Assembly (NCBI GenBank): GCA_902524345.1
Contig: CABZCX010000001.1
Coordinates: forward strand, 67,001 to 131,000
Source: an uncultured Pelagibacteraceae bacterium
Lineage (GTDB): Bacteria > Pseudomonadota > Alphaproteobacteria > Pelagibacterales > Pelagibacteraceae
Direction: 5' to 3'
Length of the DNA: 64,000 nt
Shown here one piece after another: positions 9,545 through 23,936 of the stretch; position 1 is the first letter of the stretch; each line of letters begins with the position of its first letter. The notes under the pieces are model-generated. The model worked only from the letters and a program-made list of their open reading frames with translations. It ran no database searches and was not told where the DNA came from. The position numbers were made by a program, and so were the translations under genes.

Positions 9545-10508
9545 CATTAACCCTCAACCGGATATAAAAGTTTCAATAAAACAAACTTTTGGTATAGACT
9601 CTGAAATGGAAGTCGTGGCTTTTTCAGAAAAAAATGAGTACGTGCCTGAAATAGATAAAAACTACAAATTCGACAGAGATACAACATTAGCGATAATTTC
9701 TGGATTTGCTTTCAACAAGAGAGTCTTGGTCCAAGGTTATCATGGCACTGGCAAGTCTACTCATATTGAACAAATCGCTGCAAGGTTGAATTGGCCTTGT
9801 ATACGAGTAAACCTTGATAGTCATATAAGTAGAATTGATTTGATTGGAAAAGACGCAATTACTTTAAAAGACGGTAAACAAGTTACTGAATTTAAAGAAG
9901 GAGTCCTTCCTTGGTCTATACAAAATCCTGTAGCTCTAGTTTTTGATGAGTATGATGCTGGTAGACCAGATGTAATGTTTGTCATTCAGAGAGTGCTTGA
10001 GTCAGAGGGGAATTTTACACTTCTTGATAAAAACAAAGTTTTAAAACAAAATAAATATTTTAGATTGTTTGCAACTTCTAATACTGTAGGACTTGGTGAT
10101 ACGAGTGGGCTTTATCATGGTACACAACAAATAAATCAAGGTCAAATGGATAGATGGAATATTGTAACAACTCTTAACTACTTAAGTTTAGATAAAGAAA
10201 TGGATATTATATTGGCTAAAAATAAATCTTTAAATAACCCTAAAGGAAAAGAGAAAGTTTCAAATATGATAAAAGTTGCATCCTTAACTCGAAAGGGATT
10301 TATTGCTGGAGATATAAGTACTGTAATGAGTCCAAGAACAGTACTGCATTGGGCTGAAAATGCAGAAATATTTAAAGATGTAGGATACGCATTTAGAGTC
10401 ACTTTTCTAAATAAATGTGATGAGATTGAAAAAAATACAATTGCAGAATACTACCAAAGATGTTTCGGAGAAGAACTGCCAGAGTCACTAGCAAATATTC
10501 AAATTTAA
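9534..10508 (+). CDS. cobS: CobS-like AAA+ ATPase (cobaltochelatase subunit / MoxR-type)
   Basis: [64 protein letters not shown] start overlaps upstream gene. Confidence 0.92.
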   Translation: MTPNINPQPDIKVSIKQTFGIDSEMEVVAFSEKNEYVPEIDKNYKFDRDTTLAIISGFAFNKRVLVQGYHGTGKSTHIEQIAARLNWPCIRVNLDSHISRIDLIGKDAITLKDGKQVTEFKEGVLPWSIQNPVALVFDEYDAGRPDVMFVIQRVLESEGNFTLLDKNKVLKQNKYFRLFATSNTVGLGDTSGLYHGTQQINQGQMDRWNIVTTLNYLSLDKEMDIILAKNKSLNNPKGKEKVSNMIKVASLTRKGFIAGDISTVMSPRTVLHWAENAEIFKDVGYAFRVTFLNKCDEIEKNTIAEYYQRCFGEELPESLANIQI

Positions 10509-12308
10509 ATGAAAAATAATAAGGTTGAAAACTTAAGAGAAAAACTTAAGCAAGCTTTAACTTCAACAGCAAAAGTAATTTCTGATGATATTAGTCTTAA
10601 AAAAATTGATGAAAAAAATAAAAAAGATTTGAATTTTGTAAATATTGAAAATCTTAACTCAAAAAGAGATTTCATTAAAGCTAGAGCAGAGTCTGACTCG
10701 TCTGCTTTAAAAAAAAAGTTCTCAGATGATGCAGTTTACAAAAAAAATTTACCTATAAATTCATCGTATAAGTCCCTTTATACTATCGCAGAAAAAGTAA
10801 GGTATGAATGCCTGGGCTCAAAAATGTTGAAAGGTATAGAAAAAAATCTTAAAGAAAATTATGATCAAATAATCCAGTTAAAAAGAAAAGACCAATTAAA
10901 TTCAAAAGAGGATGTACCAGTAGTAGAGGCTTTTGAATTGTATATGTTAAAGAAATTTCTAAACGTCAAATTAAATACCTTAACCAATAATATGTTAAAT
11001 TTTTGGGAGAAAGACTTCGATAAAGTAATGAATAAACACATTGAATTTTTAAAAGAAAATTTAGAATATCAAAATGAATATTCTTCAAAGTTTTCAGAAA
11101 TATTACAAGAAATGGATATTTTTAAAAATGAGGACAATGAGGAAACCAGAGAAGAAAATCAAGATGATGGTCAAAATAATCCATCCAATGATGATCAAGA
11201 CAGCAATTCGAATGAATCTAGAGATGAAAATAAAAACGAACAAACCGAAGCTAGTTTGGACTCTGAATATGACATAGACGAATACAAACTTGATGAACAA
11301 CAAATTGATAGTGAGTCTGATCAACAAAATAATGAACAAATTATTCAAAAAAAAACAATTAATGATTTAAATGCAGACTATAAAATTTTTACAACCCAGT
11401 TTGATGAAATTACGAAGGCAGAAAATTTAGAAAACTCCGATGAAGCTTCAAAATTAAGAAAAACATTAGATCAGCAGTTAATAAGTTTCCAGGACGTTAT
11501 CACTAAACTTGCGAACAAACTTCAAAGACAGCTGTTGGCAAAACAAAATAGAGCCTGGGAGTTTGATTTAGAGGAAGGATTATTGGATAGTGCAAAATTA
11601 CCACGAATAATAATGGACCCTTATAATTCATTATCTTTTAAAAAAGAAAAAGATTTAGATTTTAAAGACACTGTTGTTACTCTTTTAATAGATAATTCAG
11701 GGTCTATGAGAGGACGTCCAATTACAATTGCTGCGATTTGCGCTGACATTTTATCAAGAACCTTAGAAAGATGTTCTGTTAAAGTTGAGATATTAGGTTT
11801 CACAACTAAAAATTGGAAAGGTGGAAAAAGTAGAGAGTTTTGGAATAAAGAGGGTAAACCAAAAACGCCAGGTAGATTAAATGACTTAAGACACATAATT
11901 TATAAAGGGGCTGACACTCATTGGCGACAATGTAAAAATAATCTTGGTTTAATGTTAAAAGAAGGATTATTAAAAGAAAATATTGATGGAGAAGCAATTT
12001 CTTGGGCATTTAATCGATTAAAAAAAAGAAAAGAAGAAAGAAAAATATTAATGGTAATTTCTGATGGTGCACCAGTTGATGACTCAACTCTGTCAGTCAA
12101 TTCAGGAGATTTTCTTGAAAAAAATTTAAAGAAAATTGTGAAATTTATCGAGGAGAAAACTGAAACTGAAATTTTAGCGATTGGAATAGGGCATGATGTG
12201 TCAAGATACTATAATCGAGCGATAAAGATTACAGATGTCAATGAATTGGGGGATGTCATGATTTCTCAGTTGAGTGAACTATTTAAAAGTAAAAAAAATT
12301 TACATTAA
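10509..12308 (+). CDS. cobT: CobT-like VWA protein (cobaltochelatase subunit)
   Basis: Acidic low-complexity centre and VWA MIDAS motif [14 protein letters not shown]; follows cobS. Confidence 0.92.
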   Translation: MKNNKVENLREKLKQALTSTAKVISDDISLKKIDEKNKKDLNFVNIENLNSKRDFIKARAESDSSALKKKFSDDAVYKKNLPINSSYKSLYTIAEKVRYECLGSKMLKGIEKNLKENYDQIIQLKRKDQLNSKEDVPVVEAFELYMLKKFLNVKLNTLTNNMLNFWEKDFDKVMNKHIEFLKENLEYQNEYSSKFSEILQEMDIFKNEDNEETREENQDDGQNNPSNDDQDSNSNESRDENKNEQTEASLDSEYDIDEYKLDEQQIDSESDQQNNEQIIQKKTINDLNADYKIFTTQFDEITKAENLENSDEASKLRKTLDQQLISFQDVITKLANKLQRQLLAKQNRAWEFDLEEGLLDSAKLPRIIMDPYNSLSFKKEKDLDFKDTVVTLLIDNSGSMRGRPITIAAICADILSRTLERCSVKVEILGFTTKNWKGGKSREFWNKEGKPKTPGRLNDLRHIIYKGADTHWRQCKNNLGLMLKEGLLKENIDGEAISWAFNRLKKRKEERKILMVISDGAPVDDSTLSVNSGDFLEKNLKKIVKFIEEKTETEILAIGIGHDVSRYYNRAIKITDVNELGDVMISQLSELFKSKKNLH

Positions 12309-13573
12309 AGATTGAACAAATCTTTATTTTTCCACTTTATTGTCACTTCAGCTCCACTTCTTGTTTGAGAATTCCAACAATTAACAGTGGCAAAATTTTT
12401 TTCTAATAAAGTCTTTCCTATAAATAATCCTAAACCTAATCCACTATTTTTATCAGATGATTTTAAATAAGGTTCTCCTATTTTTGAGAGAATGTCATTT
12501 GGGTATCCCTGGCCATCATCCTCAATGGTCACAATAGTATTTTCGGTATTTGATCTTAGGTTTATATAAATTTTGTTTTTGCAAAATTTATTTGCATTAC
12601 CTATGAAATTTCTGAGACCATAAACTATTTCAATTGATTTGGTTATTTTTTTTGAGTACGCGTCTTGCTCAAAATTAAATTTAAACTGATTTTTACTAGT
12701 TTCTTTAAAAGAGGATATTATCTCTTTAAGATAATCTCTCATAGTTGAATCCTCATCAATAAAATTATCCTCTACATCAGGATTTAGTGATAGCTTTTTC
12801 AAAATTTGATTACATCTCTCGACCTGACTTGAGAGTAATTCAATATCCTGAATTACATCTTTTTGATTTTTTAATTGTTTTGTTAATTCTTGTGAAATTA
12901 TTTTAATTGTCGATAAAGGCGTTCCAAGAGAATGAGCTGCTGCTGCTGCTTGACCTCCTAAAGATAACATTTCATGTTCTTTTGCCATAATTTCTTCCAT
13001 TTTGTTTAAAGCTTCTTTTCTTAATCTTGATTCTCTTCCAAAGATTATCGCAAAATAATTTAAAAATATTAATGCTATAATCAAAGAAACAGGTATTGAA
13101 TAATAAATATAGTCACTTATGTGAAAGTGACCATCTAATGGGTATGGTAAGTCACTTGCATAAAATGTGAGAAAAATAATCATAATACAGGTTATCAAAA
13201 CTATAAATAAGTTAGTTTTTAATCCAAGATTAGTTGAAGCAAAAATACTTGGTATAATTATAAAAATTATAAAAGGATTTTTTGCACCTCCGGTTAAATA
13301 AATTAAAACAGTTAATTGAAAAATATCAAAGAGTAAAAATAGTAAAGCTAACCTATCTGATAGTTGAATTTTTTTATAAATAAAGATTAAATATAAATTA
13401 CTTATTACCCCAAAAAAAATTGCTAAATTAGCAAGAAAAAAATCAAATTTAAAACCAAAATAAAAATGAACTAAGTAAACAGAGATTAATTGACCAATGA
13501 TTCCAATCCACCTTAGATTTATATATGTAGATTTTTTAAGAGAATAATACTTTGAGTCCTCAAAGAACCTCAT
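12305..13573 (-). CDS. RegB/PrrB/ActS-type sensor histidine kinase
   Basis: GGAKNPF quinone-binding-type motif, [16 protein letters not shown]-box, [15 protein letters not shown] ATPase domain. Confidence 0.88.
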   Translation of the reverse strand: MRFFEDSKYYSLKKSTYINLRWIGIIGQLISVYLVHFYFGFKFDFFLANLAIFFGVISNLYLIFIYKKIQLSDRLALLFLLFDIFQLTVLIYLTGGAKNPFIIFIIIPSIFASTNLGLKTNLFIVLITCIMIIFLTFYASDLPYPLDGHFHISDYIYYSIPVSLIIALIFLNYFAIIFGRESRLRKEALNKMEEIMAKEHEMLSLGGQAAAAAHSLGTPLSTIKIISQELTKQLKNQKDVIQDIELLSSQVERCNQILKKLSLNPDVEDNFIDEDSTMRDYLKEIISSFKETSKNQFKFNFEQDAYSKKITKSIEIVYGLRNFIGNANKFCKNKIYINLRSNTENTIVTIEDDGQGYPNDILSKIGEPYLKSSDKNSGLGLGLFIGKTLLEKNFATVNCWNSQTRSGAEVTIKWKNKDLFNL

Positions 13574-13575
13574 TT

Positions 13576-15666
<2,091 letters not shown>

Positions 15667-15731
15667 TCACTTATCATTGGCTTGTTTAATTAAAATTGCA
15701 AAATTAAGCTTGAAAATATTGACTTTTTGAA

Positions 15732-15821
15732 TGGCGGAGAGAATGGGATTCGAACCCATGAAAGAATTGCTCCTTTACACGCTTTCCAAGCGTGCGCCTT
15801 AAACCACTCGGCCATCTCTCC
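15732..15821 (-). tRNA. tRNA-Ser (anticodon GGA), CCA encoded
   Basis: Reverse complement GGAGAGATGGCCGAGTGGTTTAAGGCGCACGCTTGGAAAGCGTG...GGTTCGAATCCCATTCTCTCCGCCA folds as class II tRNA. Confidence 0.96.
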
Positions 15822-15901
15822 AATATGTTAAAATATATTAGATTTTTATTCTTATTAAAGAACAGTTTACATATTCACAAAACAAGACCAATTAAATTTA
15901 A

Positions 15902-16738
15902 TCAAATCTTCGGCCTATAAAAAGAACTTTTGCCTATTATAGAAGCTAATAAACCTGCAAATCTTTTTTTAGTAATAATGAATTTCTTATTATTTCTTAA
16001 AATAAAATGAAACATTAATTTTATTAAAAGTTTAATCAATAATGGGAAAAAAATAATTATACTTAGGAGATAACCTTTATGTTTTTTGCTGAAATAAAAT
16101 TTTGACCACATCCAATGCCAATTTCTTGACATTTCTATTTCAAAACTCTCATCATATTTGGAAGATTGATTGCCTAAATGAGAAACTTCAACGTTAATTT
16201 CGATTATTTTTTTACCATTTTCTCTAATTCTTTTACAAAGGTCAATTTCCTCTAAGTACAGAAAAAAATTTTCATCAAAAAAATAATTGGAGAATTGTTT
16301 TTTGTTTAATATCATTGCCATTCCAGGTACCTCATTTACGAAAACATAATCTTTATCACCACTATTTTGTCTATAAGCCTTAAATTTTTCAACAATTTGA
16401 GGTGCTGCAATTGCAAAATCAACGTTTTGAGTAACTCTAATTATTTTGTCGATTTCTGAGCTATATATCTTTAAATCTGGATTTATAAGAAATAGATACT
16501 GAGTGTCTGAATTTAAAATTCCAAAATTATTAGCTTTACCAAAACCACAATTACTATTCATTACGAAGACTTTTAAATTTGGAATTTTATTCTTAAGAAT
16601 TTTATAAAATTCATGATTATTAGAGTTTTCAACAATAATTTTTTTACATTCCTTAGGAATATCTTTTAAACAATCATGGATAATATGTTCGCTTTTAAAT
16701 GTAACGATAATAAAGGTTAAATCAGAATAGCTTACCAT
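15902..16738 (-). CDS. glycosyltransferase family 2
   Basis: GT2-type SNCGFGKANNFGILNSDTQYLFLINPDLKI and FLYLEEIDLCKRIRENG. Confidence 0.88.
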   Translation of the reverse strand: MVSYSDLTFIIVTFKSEHIIHDCLKDIPKECKKIIVENSNNHEFYKILKNKIPNLKVFVMNSNCGFGKANNFGILNSDTQYLFLINPDLKIYSSEIDKIIRVTQNVDFAIAAPQIVEKFKAYRQNSGDKDYVFVNEVPGMAMILNKKQFSNYFFDENFFLYLEEIDLCKRIRENGKKIIEINVEVSHLGNQSSKYDESFEIEMSRNWHWMWSKFYFSKKHKGYLLSIIIFFPLLIKLLIKLMFHFILRNNKKFIITKKRFAGLLASIIGKSSFYRPKI

Positions 16739-16741
16739 TAC

Positions 16742-17443
16742 TCAAATTTTGATATCTTCTGAAATTTTATCTAAAAGGTTTTTTTGATAAAAAAACATAG
16801 TTACACCAATTATATTTATTAATGTATAATTTCTTTCATTCATATAGTCTATTTTTTCATTTTTTAACTTTGAAATCTCAAAAAAATTATTTTCTTCAAT
16901 AGTGATTAACTTCGGATTAAATTTTTTAAAATTTATACCCTCCAAAACCTCCATCTCATTTCCCTCAGTATCAATATTCAAATAATCAGGACTCTTAATA
17001 TTTCTAGAAGTTAATAGTTCATCTAAAGTATAGGCTTGAATTTCTATTTCTCTCTGATCAGAATTTTGTTTGATTAAGGAGTTTTGTTGATTTATAGGAG
17101 AATTTTCAAAGTAGGTTTTTTTTTCAGTTTTATTACTAATGGCACAACAGACATTGGCATCTTTAGGTCTTGCCATTTTGAACAAATCTATAGATGTTTT
17201 GCTTAAATCTATATTTGTACCTTTCCAGCCTTTTTTAAAAAGTTTATAGGTCAGAGAGCCTTTGAAGGGGTGATATGCACCAATATCTATATAGGTTCCT
17301 TTATTTTGATTTTTAAAAATTCTATTCACCATTACATCCTCGGCAAACTCTGCAAAATGTGAATTTGGATATTTACCTTTATATAATTTTTGTAATTTAT
17401 AAAAAAAATATAAAAATTTATTATCAAATTTATTGACCATCAT
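16742..17443 (-). CDS. FkbM family methyltransferase
   Basis: [52 protein letters not shown]. Confidence 0.88.
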   Translation of the reverse strand: MMVNKFDNKFLYFFYKLQKLYKGKYPNSHFAEFAEDVMVNRIFKNQNKGTYIDIGAYHPFKGSLTYKLFKKGWKGTNIDLSKTSIDLFKMARPKDANVCCAISNKTEKKTYFENSPINQQNSLIKQNSDQREIEIQAYTLDELLTSRNIKSPDYLNIDTEGNEMEVLEGINFKKFNPKLITIEENNFFEISKLKNEKIDYMNERNYTLINIIGVTMFFYQKNLLDKISEDIKI

Positions 17444-19248
17444 TTTTCTTTAGAAATTTTAAGTACTCCTATAAATGCTTCTTGCGGTATCTCTACTCTT
17501 CCAAATTGTTTTGATCTTGCTTTGCCCTTTTTTTGTTTTTCAAGAAGTTTTCTTTTTCTATCCGTTGCACCACCACCATGTATCTTTGTTAAAACATCTT
17601 TTTTAAAACCTTTAATTGTCTCTCTTGCTATAATTTTTCCTCCTATTGCTGCTTGAACAGGTATCATGAAATTATGTCTTGGGATTAAATTTTTCAATTT
17701 TTCACAAACCTCTCTTCCTGTTTTTTGTGCAAAATCCTTATGTATCATCATCGCTAATGCGTCTACGGGTTCACCATTAACTAAAATACCAAGTTTTACC
17801 AAATCACCTTCTCTGTGTTCAAGTATCTCGTAATCAAAACTTGCATATCCACTTGTCATAGATTTAATACGATCATTAAAATCAAAAACAACTTCATTTA
17901 GTGGTAATTCGTAAGAAATTACAGCTCTATTACCCGAGTAGCTAAGGTTTGTTTGAATTCCCCTTTTATCCTGACACAATTTTATAATAGAACCTAAATG
18001 ATTATCTGGAGTAATTATTGTTGCTTTAATCCATGGTTCTTCTATAGACTGAATTGATGTTGGATCAGGTAAACTTGAGGGATTTTGTAAATCCTTAATC
18101 TTTCCATTGTTAAGTTTTACTTTATATACAACACCTGGTGTAGTTGTTAATAAGTTAACATCAAACTCTCTCTCGAGTCTTTCTGTTATTATTTCAAGAT
18201 GTAATAAGCCAAGAAAACCACATCTAAAACCTAAACCTAACGCTGATGAAGACTCCGCTTCATAAGAGAAGCTCGCATCATTAAGTTGTAATTTTGCCAA
18301 ACCGTCTTTTAGTTTTTGGTATTCAGAGCTATCAACAGGAAATAGGCCACAAAATACTACTGGTTTACTTGGTTTAAAGCCTGGCAAAGCTTCAACTATT
18401 GGTTTTGAAGCATCACAAATTGTGTCTCCAACTTTTGTATCTGATAACACTTTAATTCCCGTAGTTATGAATCCAATTTCTCCAGAATTAAGTTCACTTA
18501 TATCTTTTGGTTTAGGTGTAAATAAACCCACTTTTTCAACTATATAATCTTGATTAGTGGAAAGCATTTTTATTTTCATATTTTTTATAATTTTGCCATT
18601 AATAACTCTAACCAAAATTACAACTCCCAAGTAAGTATCATACCAACTGTCTACTAAAAGACATTTTAGATCCTGATTTAAATTACCTTTTGGTCCAGGC
18701 AACTGATTGACTATTTGCTCCAATATATCGTCAATACCTTCACCCGTTTTTCCTGAACAAGGAATAGCATTTTCAGTTTCAATACCGATCACATCTTCAA
18801 TTTGTTTTTTTGTTCTATCCAAATCTGATGCTGGTAAGTCAATCTTATTTAAAACAGGTATAATCTCATGATTTATATCCATAGCTTGATAGACATTTGC
18901 TAATGTTTGTGCCTCTACACCCTGTGTACTGTCGACAATAAGTATGGAACCTTCACAAGCATAAAGTGATCTACTCACTTCATAACTAAAATCTACGTGA
19001 CCTGGTGTATCTATAATATTCAAAATATATTCTTTACCATTTTTAGATTTATAATTGAGTTTCACTGTCTGAGCTTTGATAGTTATTCCCCTTTCTCTCT
19101 CAATTTCCATTGAGTCCAATACTTGAGCTTTCATCTCTCTTTCGGTTAATCCTCCACATCTATGAATAATTCTGTCTGCGATTGTAGATTTACCATGATC
19201 TATATGAGCAATTATTGCAAAATTTCTTATATGATCGATTGTAGTCAT
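17440..19248 (-). CDS. lepA: elongation factor 4
   Basis: [58 protein letters not shown]. Confidence 0.97.
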   Translation of the reverse strand: MTTIDHIRNFAIIAHIDHGKSTIADRIIHRCGGLTEREMKAQVLDSMEIERERGITIKAQTVKLNYKSKNGKEYILNIIDTPGHVDFSYEVSRSLYACEGSILIVDSTQGVEAQTLANVYQAMDINHEIIPVLNKIDLPASDLDRTKKQIEDVIGIETENAIPCSGKTGEGIDDILEQIVNQLPGPKGNLNQDLKCLLVDSWYDTYLGVVILVRVINGKIIKNMKIKMLSTNQDYIVEKVGLFTPKPKDISELNSGEIGFITTGIKVLSDTKVGDTICDASKPIVEALPGFKPSKPVVFCGLFPVDSSEYQKLKDGLAKLQLNDASFSYEAESSSALGLGFRCGFLGLLHLEIITERLEREFDVNLLTTTPGVVYKVKLNNGKIKDLQNPSSLPDPTSIQSIEEPWIKATIITPDNHLGSIIKLCQDKRGIQTNLSYSGNRAVISYELPLNEVVFDFNDRIKSMTSGYASFDYEILEHREGDLVKLGILVNGEPVDALAMMIHKDFAQKTGREVCEKLKNLIPRHNFMIPVQAAIGGKIIARETIKGFKKDVLTKIHGGGATDRKRKLLEKQKKGKARSKQFGRVEIPQEAFIGVLKISKEK

Positions 19249-19253
19249 TTTAA

Positions 19254-21659
19254 TTAAGAGCGGATCTTTGCACCAGTTTTATTTTCTACTGTTTCAATGA
19301 TTAATTTGTTGATGTTTTCTAAATCATTATCATTTAATGTTTTCATTGTAGATTGTATCGTGACACTTATCGCTATTGATTTTTGACTCTCTGGAATATT
19401 ATCACCCTCATAAACATCAAAAACTTTAATGTTACTGATTAAATTCTGGTCTACACTTGCAATAGCATTAATTAAATCTTGTGCATTAACGTCTTTGTTT
19501 ACAATGAATGCAAAATCTCTCTCAGATTTTTGATAATCTGAAACATTAAATTTATTTTTTTGACCATTTAAAGTTTTTTCCATTAATTTTAAATTGTCTA
19601 AAAAAATTTCAAAACCTACAAGGGACTCTGTCTTCATGTCAATTTTTTTAGTTATACCGGGGTTAATTTCCCCAAAATAGGCTGCTACTGAGTCTGCTCC
19701 TTTTTTTAGAAATAATCTACCTGATTTACCAGGATGGTAATAATTTGGAGTTTTGTTGTCTATAAAAAATTCTTCTGATTTGTACCCTGCTTCAATTAAA
19801 GTTTGAACTACATCTTTTTTGACATCAAAAACATCAACATTTCTCTCTTTTTCAATCCAAGATAATCTTGATTTTTTTCCTGATGACAAACCACATACTA
19901 CTATGTTTTGCTCACCAGGCCTTGAACCAGTAAAGGTAGGGCCGATTTCATAAATTGATAAATCTTTAAAACCTCTATCAAGATTTTTTTTCATATATAT
20001 TATTAAGTTTGAGAATATTGAACTTCTCAAAACATCTAATTCAGTGCTTATTGGATTTACAATTTTAATTTCTTTCTTAGTGTTTCTGAAATAATCATTG
20101 TAATTTGAGTCTGTAAATGACCAAGTAATTGCCTCTAGATACCCTTTTGAGGCAACTGATCTTTGTAAAAAATGAAATAATTTTTGGGATTTATTCAAAG
20201 TAGGTTTCTTTCTTTCTTTGATTGGATCTATAATCCTTATTTTATCATAACCACTTATTCTGACCAACTCTTCAACAACGTCTACTTCTTGTGTGATATC
20301 AGGTCTCCATGAAGGAACAGTCAATTCAAAAAGGTTTTTTTTCTTTTTAAATTTGAAACCAAGATTTTCTAGAATTTTTAAAATTTCATTAATAGAAATT
20401 TTAAAACCTGCTATTTTCTCAAATAATTTGGTATCAAATTTAAACCTTTTTGTTTTATGTGTTTCAATTTTTTGAATATCGATTTTACTAATTTTACCAC
20501 CACAAATTTCTTTAATTAATATTGCAGCTTTATTTAAGCCATCCTCAATAGATAATGGATCAATGCCTCTTTCAAATCTAAACTTTGCATCAGTATCAAG
20601 ATTCAATTTTTTTGCAGTAGTCCTTATTGAACCAGGTTTAAAATAAGCTGACTCTAATAATATATTTTTTGTATCTACTTCTGTTCCTGATCTTGTTCCA
20701 CCAATAATTCCACCCAGTCCTAAAACACCTTTATGATCACTGATTACACACATTCCATCTTCCAGCTTATAATTCTTATTATCTAAAGCAGTAAATTTCT
20801 CTCCTGATTTTGAACTTCGAACAATTATACCTTTTTCAATTTTATCAGCATCATAGGCATGTAATGGACGATTAATATCAAACATTACATAATTTGTAAT
20901 GTCGACTATTGCAGAAATTGGTTTTTGACCAATTGAGATCAATTTATCCTTAAGCCATTGAGGACTTTCTGTATTCTTTACGTTAGTAATAAGGCAACTA
21001 CCAAATATAATGCATCCCTGGTTTTTTTCTTTTTTTATTTTTACATTTAAAGTATGCCTAATATTTGATTTAATTTTTTTTTCCTTTAACTCAATCAATT
21101 TTCCAAAGCCCGAAGCAGCCAGATCTCTTGCAATTCCTCTTATACCAAGACAATCTGGTCTATTAGGTGTTATAGATAAATCAATCAAATTAGATTTAGA
21201 TTTTGAAAAATAACTCTTACCAATAATTTTTTTGTATCCTGATGATAATTCAATTATACCATCACTTTCATTAGATAAATTTAACTCAGACTCTGAGCAA
21301 AGCATTCCATAAGAAGTTTCGCCTCTTATTTTAGCCACAGCTAGTTTTGTTTTAGTTTTTGGGATAATTGATCCTGGTGGGGCATATACCGTAATTAATC
21401 CCTCAACTGCATTAGCAGCACCACAAACAACTTTTTTTAATTCTTTTTCTCCAATATTAACCTCACAAACTTTTAGCCGATCCGCATTTGGGTGCACTGT
21501 AGTTTTAATTATTTTAGCTACTTTAAAAAGCTCTTTATCTGAGAATAGATTTTGTACTCCTTCTACCTCTAATCCAACATTGGTAAGTTGTTCTAAAAGA
21601 TTTTTTTCTTTTAAGTTTGTCCTTAAATGATCTTTAAGCCAATCAAATGTGATTTTCAT
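19254..21659 (-). CDS. pheT: phenylalanine--tRNA ligase beta subunit
   Basis: [38 protein letters not shown]; next to pheS. Confidence 0.97.
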   Translation of the reverse strand: MKITFDWLKDHLRTNLKEKNLLEQLTNVGLEVEGVQNLFSDKELFKVAKIIKTTVHPNADRLKVCEVNIGEKELKKVVCGAANAVEGLITVYAPPGSIIPKTKTKLAVAKIRGETSYGMLCSESELNLSNESDGIIELSSGYKKIIGKSYFSKSKSNLIDLSITPNRPDCLGIRGIARDLAASGFGKLIELKEKKIKSNIRHTLNVKIKKEKNQGCIIFGSCLITNVKNTESPQWLKDKLISIGQKPISAIVDITNYVMFDINRPLHAYDADKIEKGIIVRSSKSGEKFTALDNKNYKLEDGMCVISDHKGVLGLGGIIGGTRSGTEVDTKNILLESAYFKPGSIRTTAKKLNLDTDAKFRFERGIDPLSIEDGLNKAAILIKEICGGKISKIDIQKIETHKTKRFKFDTKLFEKIAGFKISINEILKILENLGFKFKKKKNLFELTVPSWRPDITQEVDVVEELVRISGYDKIRIIDPIKERKKPTLNKSQKLFHFLQRSVASKGYLEAITWSFTDSNYNDYFRNTKKEIKIVNPISTELDVLRSSIFSNLIIYMKKNLDRGFKDLSIYEIGPTFTGSRPGEQNIVVCGLSSGKKSRLSWIEKERNVDVFDVKKDVVQTLIEAGYKSEEFFIDNKTPNYYHPGKSGRLFLKKGADSVAAYFGEINPGITKKIDMKTESLVGFEIFLDNLKLMEKTLNGQKNKFNVSDYQKSERDFAFIVNKDVNAQDLINAIASVDQNLISNIKVFDVYEGDNIPESQKSIAISVTIQSTMKTLNDNDLENINKLIIETVENKTGAKIRS

Positions 21660-22723
21660 CTACTCAAGCCTCTATAATTTGTTGGTACATCCAAAGGATC
21701 AAATCCGAAATGATTTAACCATCTATAGTCACAATCGAAGAAAGCTCTTAAATCATTAATTCCATATTTTAACATGGCTAACCTATCGATACCCATTCCA
21801 AATGCATATCCTTGAAACTTTGTTGAATCTACCTTAACATTTCTTAAAACATTTGGATGTACCATCCCACACCCCAAAATCTCAAGCCATTTATCACCTT
21901 CACCAATTAATATTTTGCCATCCTTCATCTCGTATCCTATATCAACTTCAGCAGACGGCTCTGTGAAAGGAAAATGACTTGGTCTAAATCTCATTTTAAT
22001 TTTATCCAGTTCAAAAAATTCCTTAATAAAATAATTTAAACATCCTTTTAAATGTCCCATATTAATATCTTTGTCTATATGAAGACCTTCAACCTGATGA
22101 AACATAGGTGCGTGTGTTTGATCGCTATCTGACCTATATGTTCTGCCAGGAGCTATTATTTTAAAAGGTGGTTTATCATTTAACATTGTTCTAATTTGAA
22201 CTGGAGAAGTATGAGTGCGTAATAATCTTTCTTTTTTTTCATCAAGATAAAATGTGTCATGCATATCTCTAGCTGGATGATTTTCTGGCGTATTAAGTGC
22301 AGTAAAATTATTATATTCACTCTCAACATCTGGACCTTCCTCAACGCTAAAACCAATTTCAGAAAAAATCGAGGATATTTCGTCTATTGTTTGTGACACG
22401 GGATGAATTTTGCCTCTCACAAATGGTCTCTCAGGCAGAGTAATATCAATTTTTTCTTTTTGTAACTTTTCTCTAATTTCCTCGTTTTCAATTTCCTTTA
22501 TTTTCAAATTAATTAAATCTTGTAATTCATCTTTAATAACATTCAGTTCTGAGGCAAATTTTTTTCTCTCGGTTTCTGCGATTGTTCCTATTTTTTTAAA
22601 TTGTGATGAAACTAATCCATTCTTACCAAATAAATCAGATTTCATTTGATTTACCTCTGATAAGTTTAATTTACTTTTCAGTTTCAAAAGAAGTTCATCT
22701 TTTATTTTTTTAAGATCCGACAT
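21656..22723 (-). CDS. pheS: phenylalanine--tRNA ligase alpha subunit
   Basis: [43 protein letters not shown]-type motif 3. Confidence 0.97.
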   Translation of the reverse strand: MSDLKKIKDELLLKLKSKLNLSEVNQMKSDLFGKNGLVSSQFKKIGTIAETERKKFASELNVIKDELQDLINLKIKEIENEEIREKLQKEKIDITLPERPFVRGKIHPVSQTIDEISSIFSEIGFSVEEGPDVESEYNNFTALNTPENHPARDMHDTFYLDEKKERLLRTHTSPVQIRTMLNDKPPFKIIAPGRTYRSDSDQTHAPMFHQVEGLHIDKDINMGHLKGCLNYFIKEFFELDKIKMRFRPSHFPFTEPSAEVDIGYEMKDGKILIGEGDKWLEILGCGMVHPNVLRNVKVDSTKFQGYAFGMGIDRLAMLKYGINDLRAFFDCDYRWLNHFGFDPLDVPTNYRGLSR

Positions 22724-22766
22724 TTTTACAGATTATTTCTTCAGTGAAATAAAACAATAGTGAAGA

Positions 22767-23123
22767 TTAATTTAGTGCAGATTGTGCTTTTTGGACAATA
22801 GTTTTAAAGGCTTCTGGACTATCATAAGCTATCTCGGCTAGTATTTTTCTATCAATTTTAATTCCACATTTATTTAATCCATTAATAAATTTAGAATAAG
22901 TCAATCCCTCAGCTCTCACTCCTGCATTAATTCTTTGAATCCATAAAGATTTAAAATCTCTTTTTTTATTTCTTCTGTCTCTGTAAGCATATTGCATTGC
23001 CTTTTCCATAGCTTGTTTTGCAACTCTGATGGTATTTTTTCTTCGACCCCACTGACCTTTAACAGCTTTTAAAACTTTTTTATGTTTTGCTCTACTTGTA
23101 ACACCTCTTTTTACTCTAGCCAT
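22767..23123 (-). CDS. rplT: 50S ribosomal protein L20
   Basis: [23 protein letters not shown]...[23 protein letters not shown]. Confidence 0.98.
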   Translation of the reverse strand: MARVKRGVTSRAKHKKVLKAVKGQWGRRKNTIRVAKQAMEKAMQYAYRDRRNKKRDFKSLWIQRINAGVRAEGLTYSKFINGLNKCGIKIDRKILAEIAYDSPEAFKTIVQKAQSALN

Positions 23124-23124
23124 T

Positions 23125-23331
23125 TTAACCTCTTAAACTATAAGGCATGTACGACTTAACAATTTTTCCATCTTGTTTTGACATTGTAGTAGTGCCTCTT
23201 AATTTTCTTATTTGTGAATTAGTCCTTTTAATCATTCCATGCCTTTTACCAGCCTGAGCCATAATAACTTTTCCCCTGGCAGATATCTTAAATCTTTTTT
23301 TTGCTGAGCTTTTGGTTTTTAATTTTGGCAT
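23125..23331 (-). CDS. rpmI: 50S ribosomal protein L35
   Basis: [22 protein letters not shown]. Confidence 0.97.
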   Translation of the reverse strand: MPKLKTKSSAKKRFKISARGKVIMAQAGKRHGMIKRTNSQIRKLRGTTTMSKQDGKIVKSYMPYSLRG

Positions 23332-23340
23332 AATTGAGCG

Positions 23341-23374
23341 AGGTTATACATACAAAGAAATAAATTTACAACCT
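23341..23374 (-). promoter_or_regulatory. candidate rpmI leader hairpin
   Basis: Minus-strand AGGTTGTA-(18 nt)-TATAACCT, 8-bp stem with one G-U, ending 9 nt before the rpmI ATG. Confidence 0.4.
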
Positions 23375-23384
23375 ATATTAAGGC

Positions 23385-23930
23385 TTATAAAGGCTGGATT
23401 ACCATAATCATTTGTTTACCATCAAACTTTGGTTGCAATTCTATTTTGCCAATATCTTTCATATCCTCTTTAATTTTAGCCATAAGCTCATTCCCAAGAT
23501 GAGAATGTTGAAGTTCGCGACCCTTAAATCTTATTGTAAATTTTACTTTATCACCTTTAGCAATAAATTTTTTTGCATTTTTTACTTTGAATTCATAATC
23601 GTGCGTCTCTGTAACAGGTCGCATCTTTATTTCTTTTAGTGAGACTATTTTTTGCTTTTTCTTTGCAAGATTTGCTTTTTTTTGAGCATCATACTTGAAC
23701 TTTCCCATATCCATAATTTTACAGACAGGTGGATTAGCATTAGGGGATATTTCTATAAGATCTAATCCCTCTCTTTTAGCGATTGTAATTGCCTCATTTG
23801 TATTTAAAATTCCTAAATTATTTCCATCGTTTGCAATTACCTGAACTTCGGGTGATGAAATTCTATTATTAGATCTCGGGCCACGATCTTTAGTTCTTTT
23901 TTGGAAATGATTTTGTTTGATGTCTGCCAC
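23385..23930 (-). CDS. infC: translation initiation factor IF-3
   Basis: EGLDLIEISPNANPPVCKIMDMGKFKYDAQKK; between thrS and rpmI. Confidence 0.97.
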   Translation of the reverse strand: MADIKQNHFQKRTKDRGPRSNNRISSPEVQVIANDGNNLGILNTNEAITIAKREGLDLIEISPNANPPVCKIMDMGKFKYDAQKKANLAKKKQKIVSLKEIKMRPVTETHDYEFKVKNAKKFIAKGDKVKFTIRFKGRELQHSHLGNELMAKIKEDMKDIGKIELQPKFDGKQMIMVIQPL

Positions 23931-23936
23931 TAAATT

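Noticed and set aside
11074-11277. Overlapping +1-frame ORF within cobT
   Set aside because: Created by the A/G-rich acidic low-complexity region of cobT; no independent signal.
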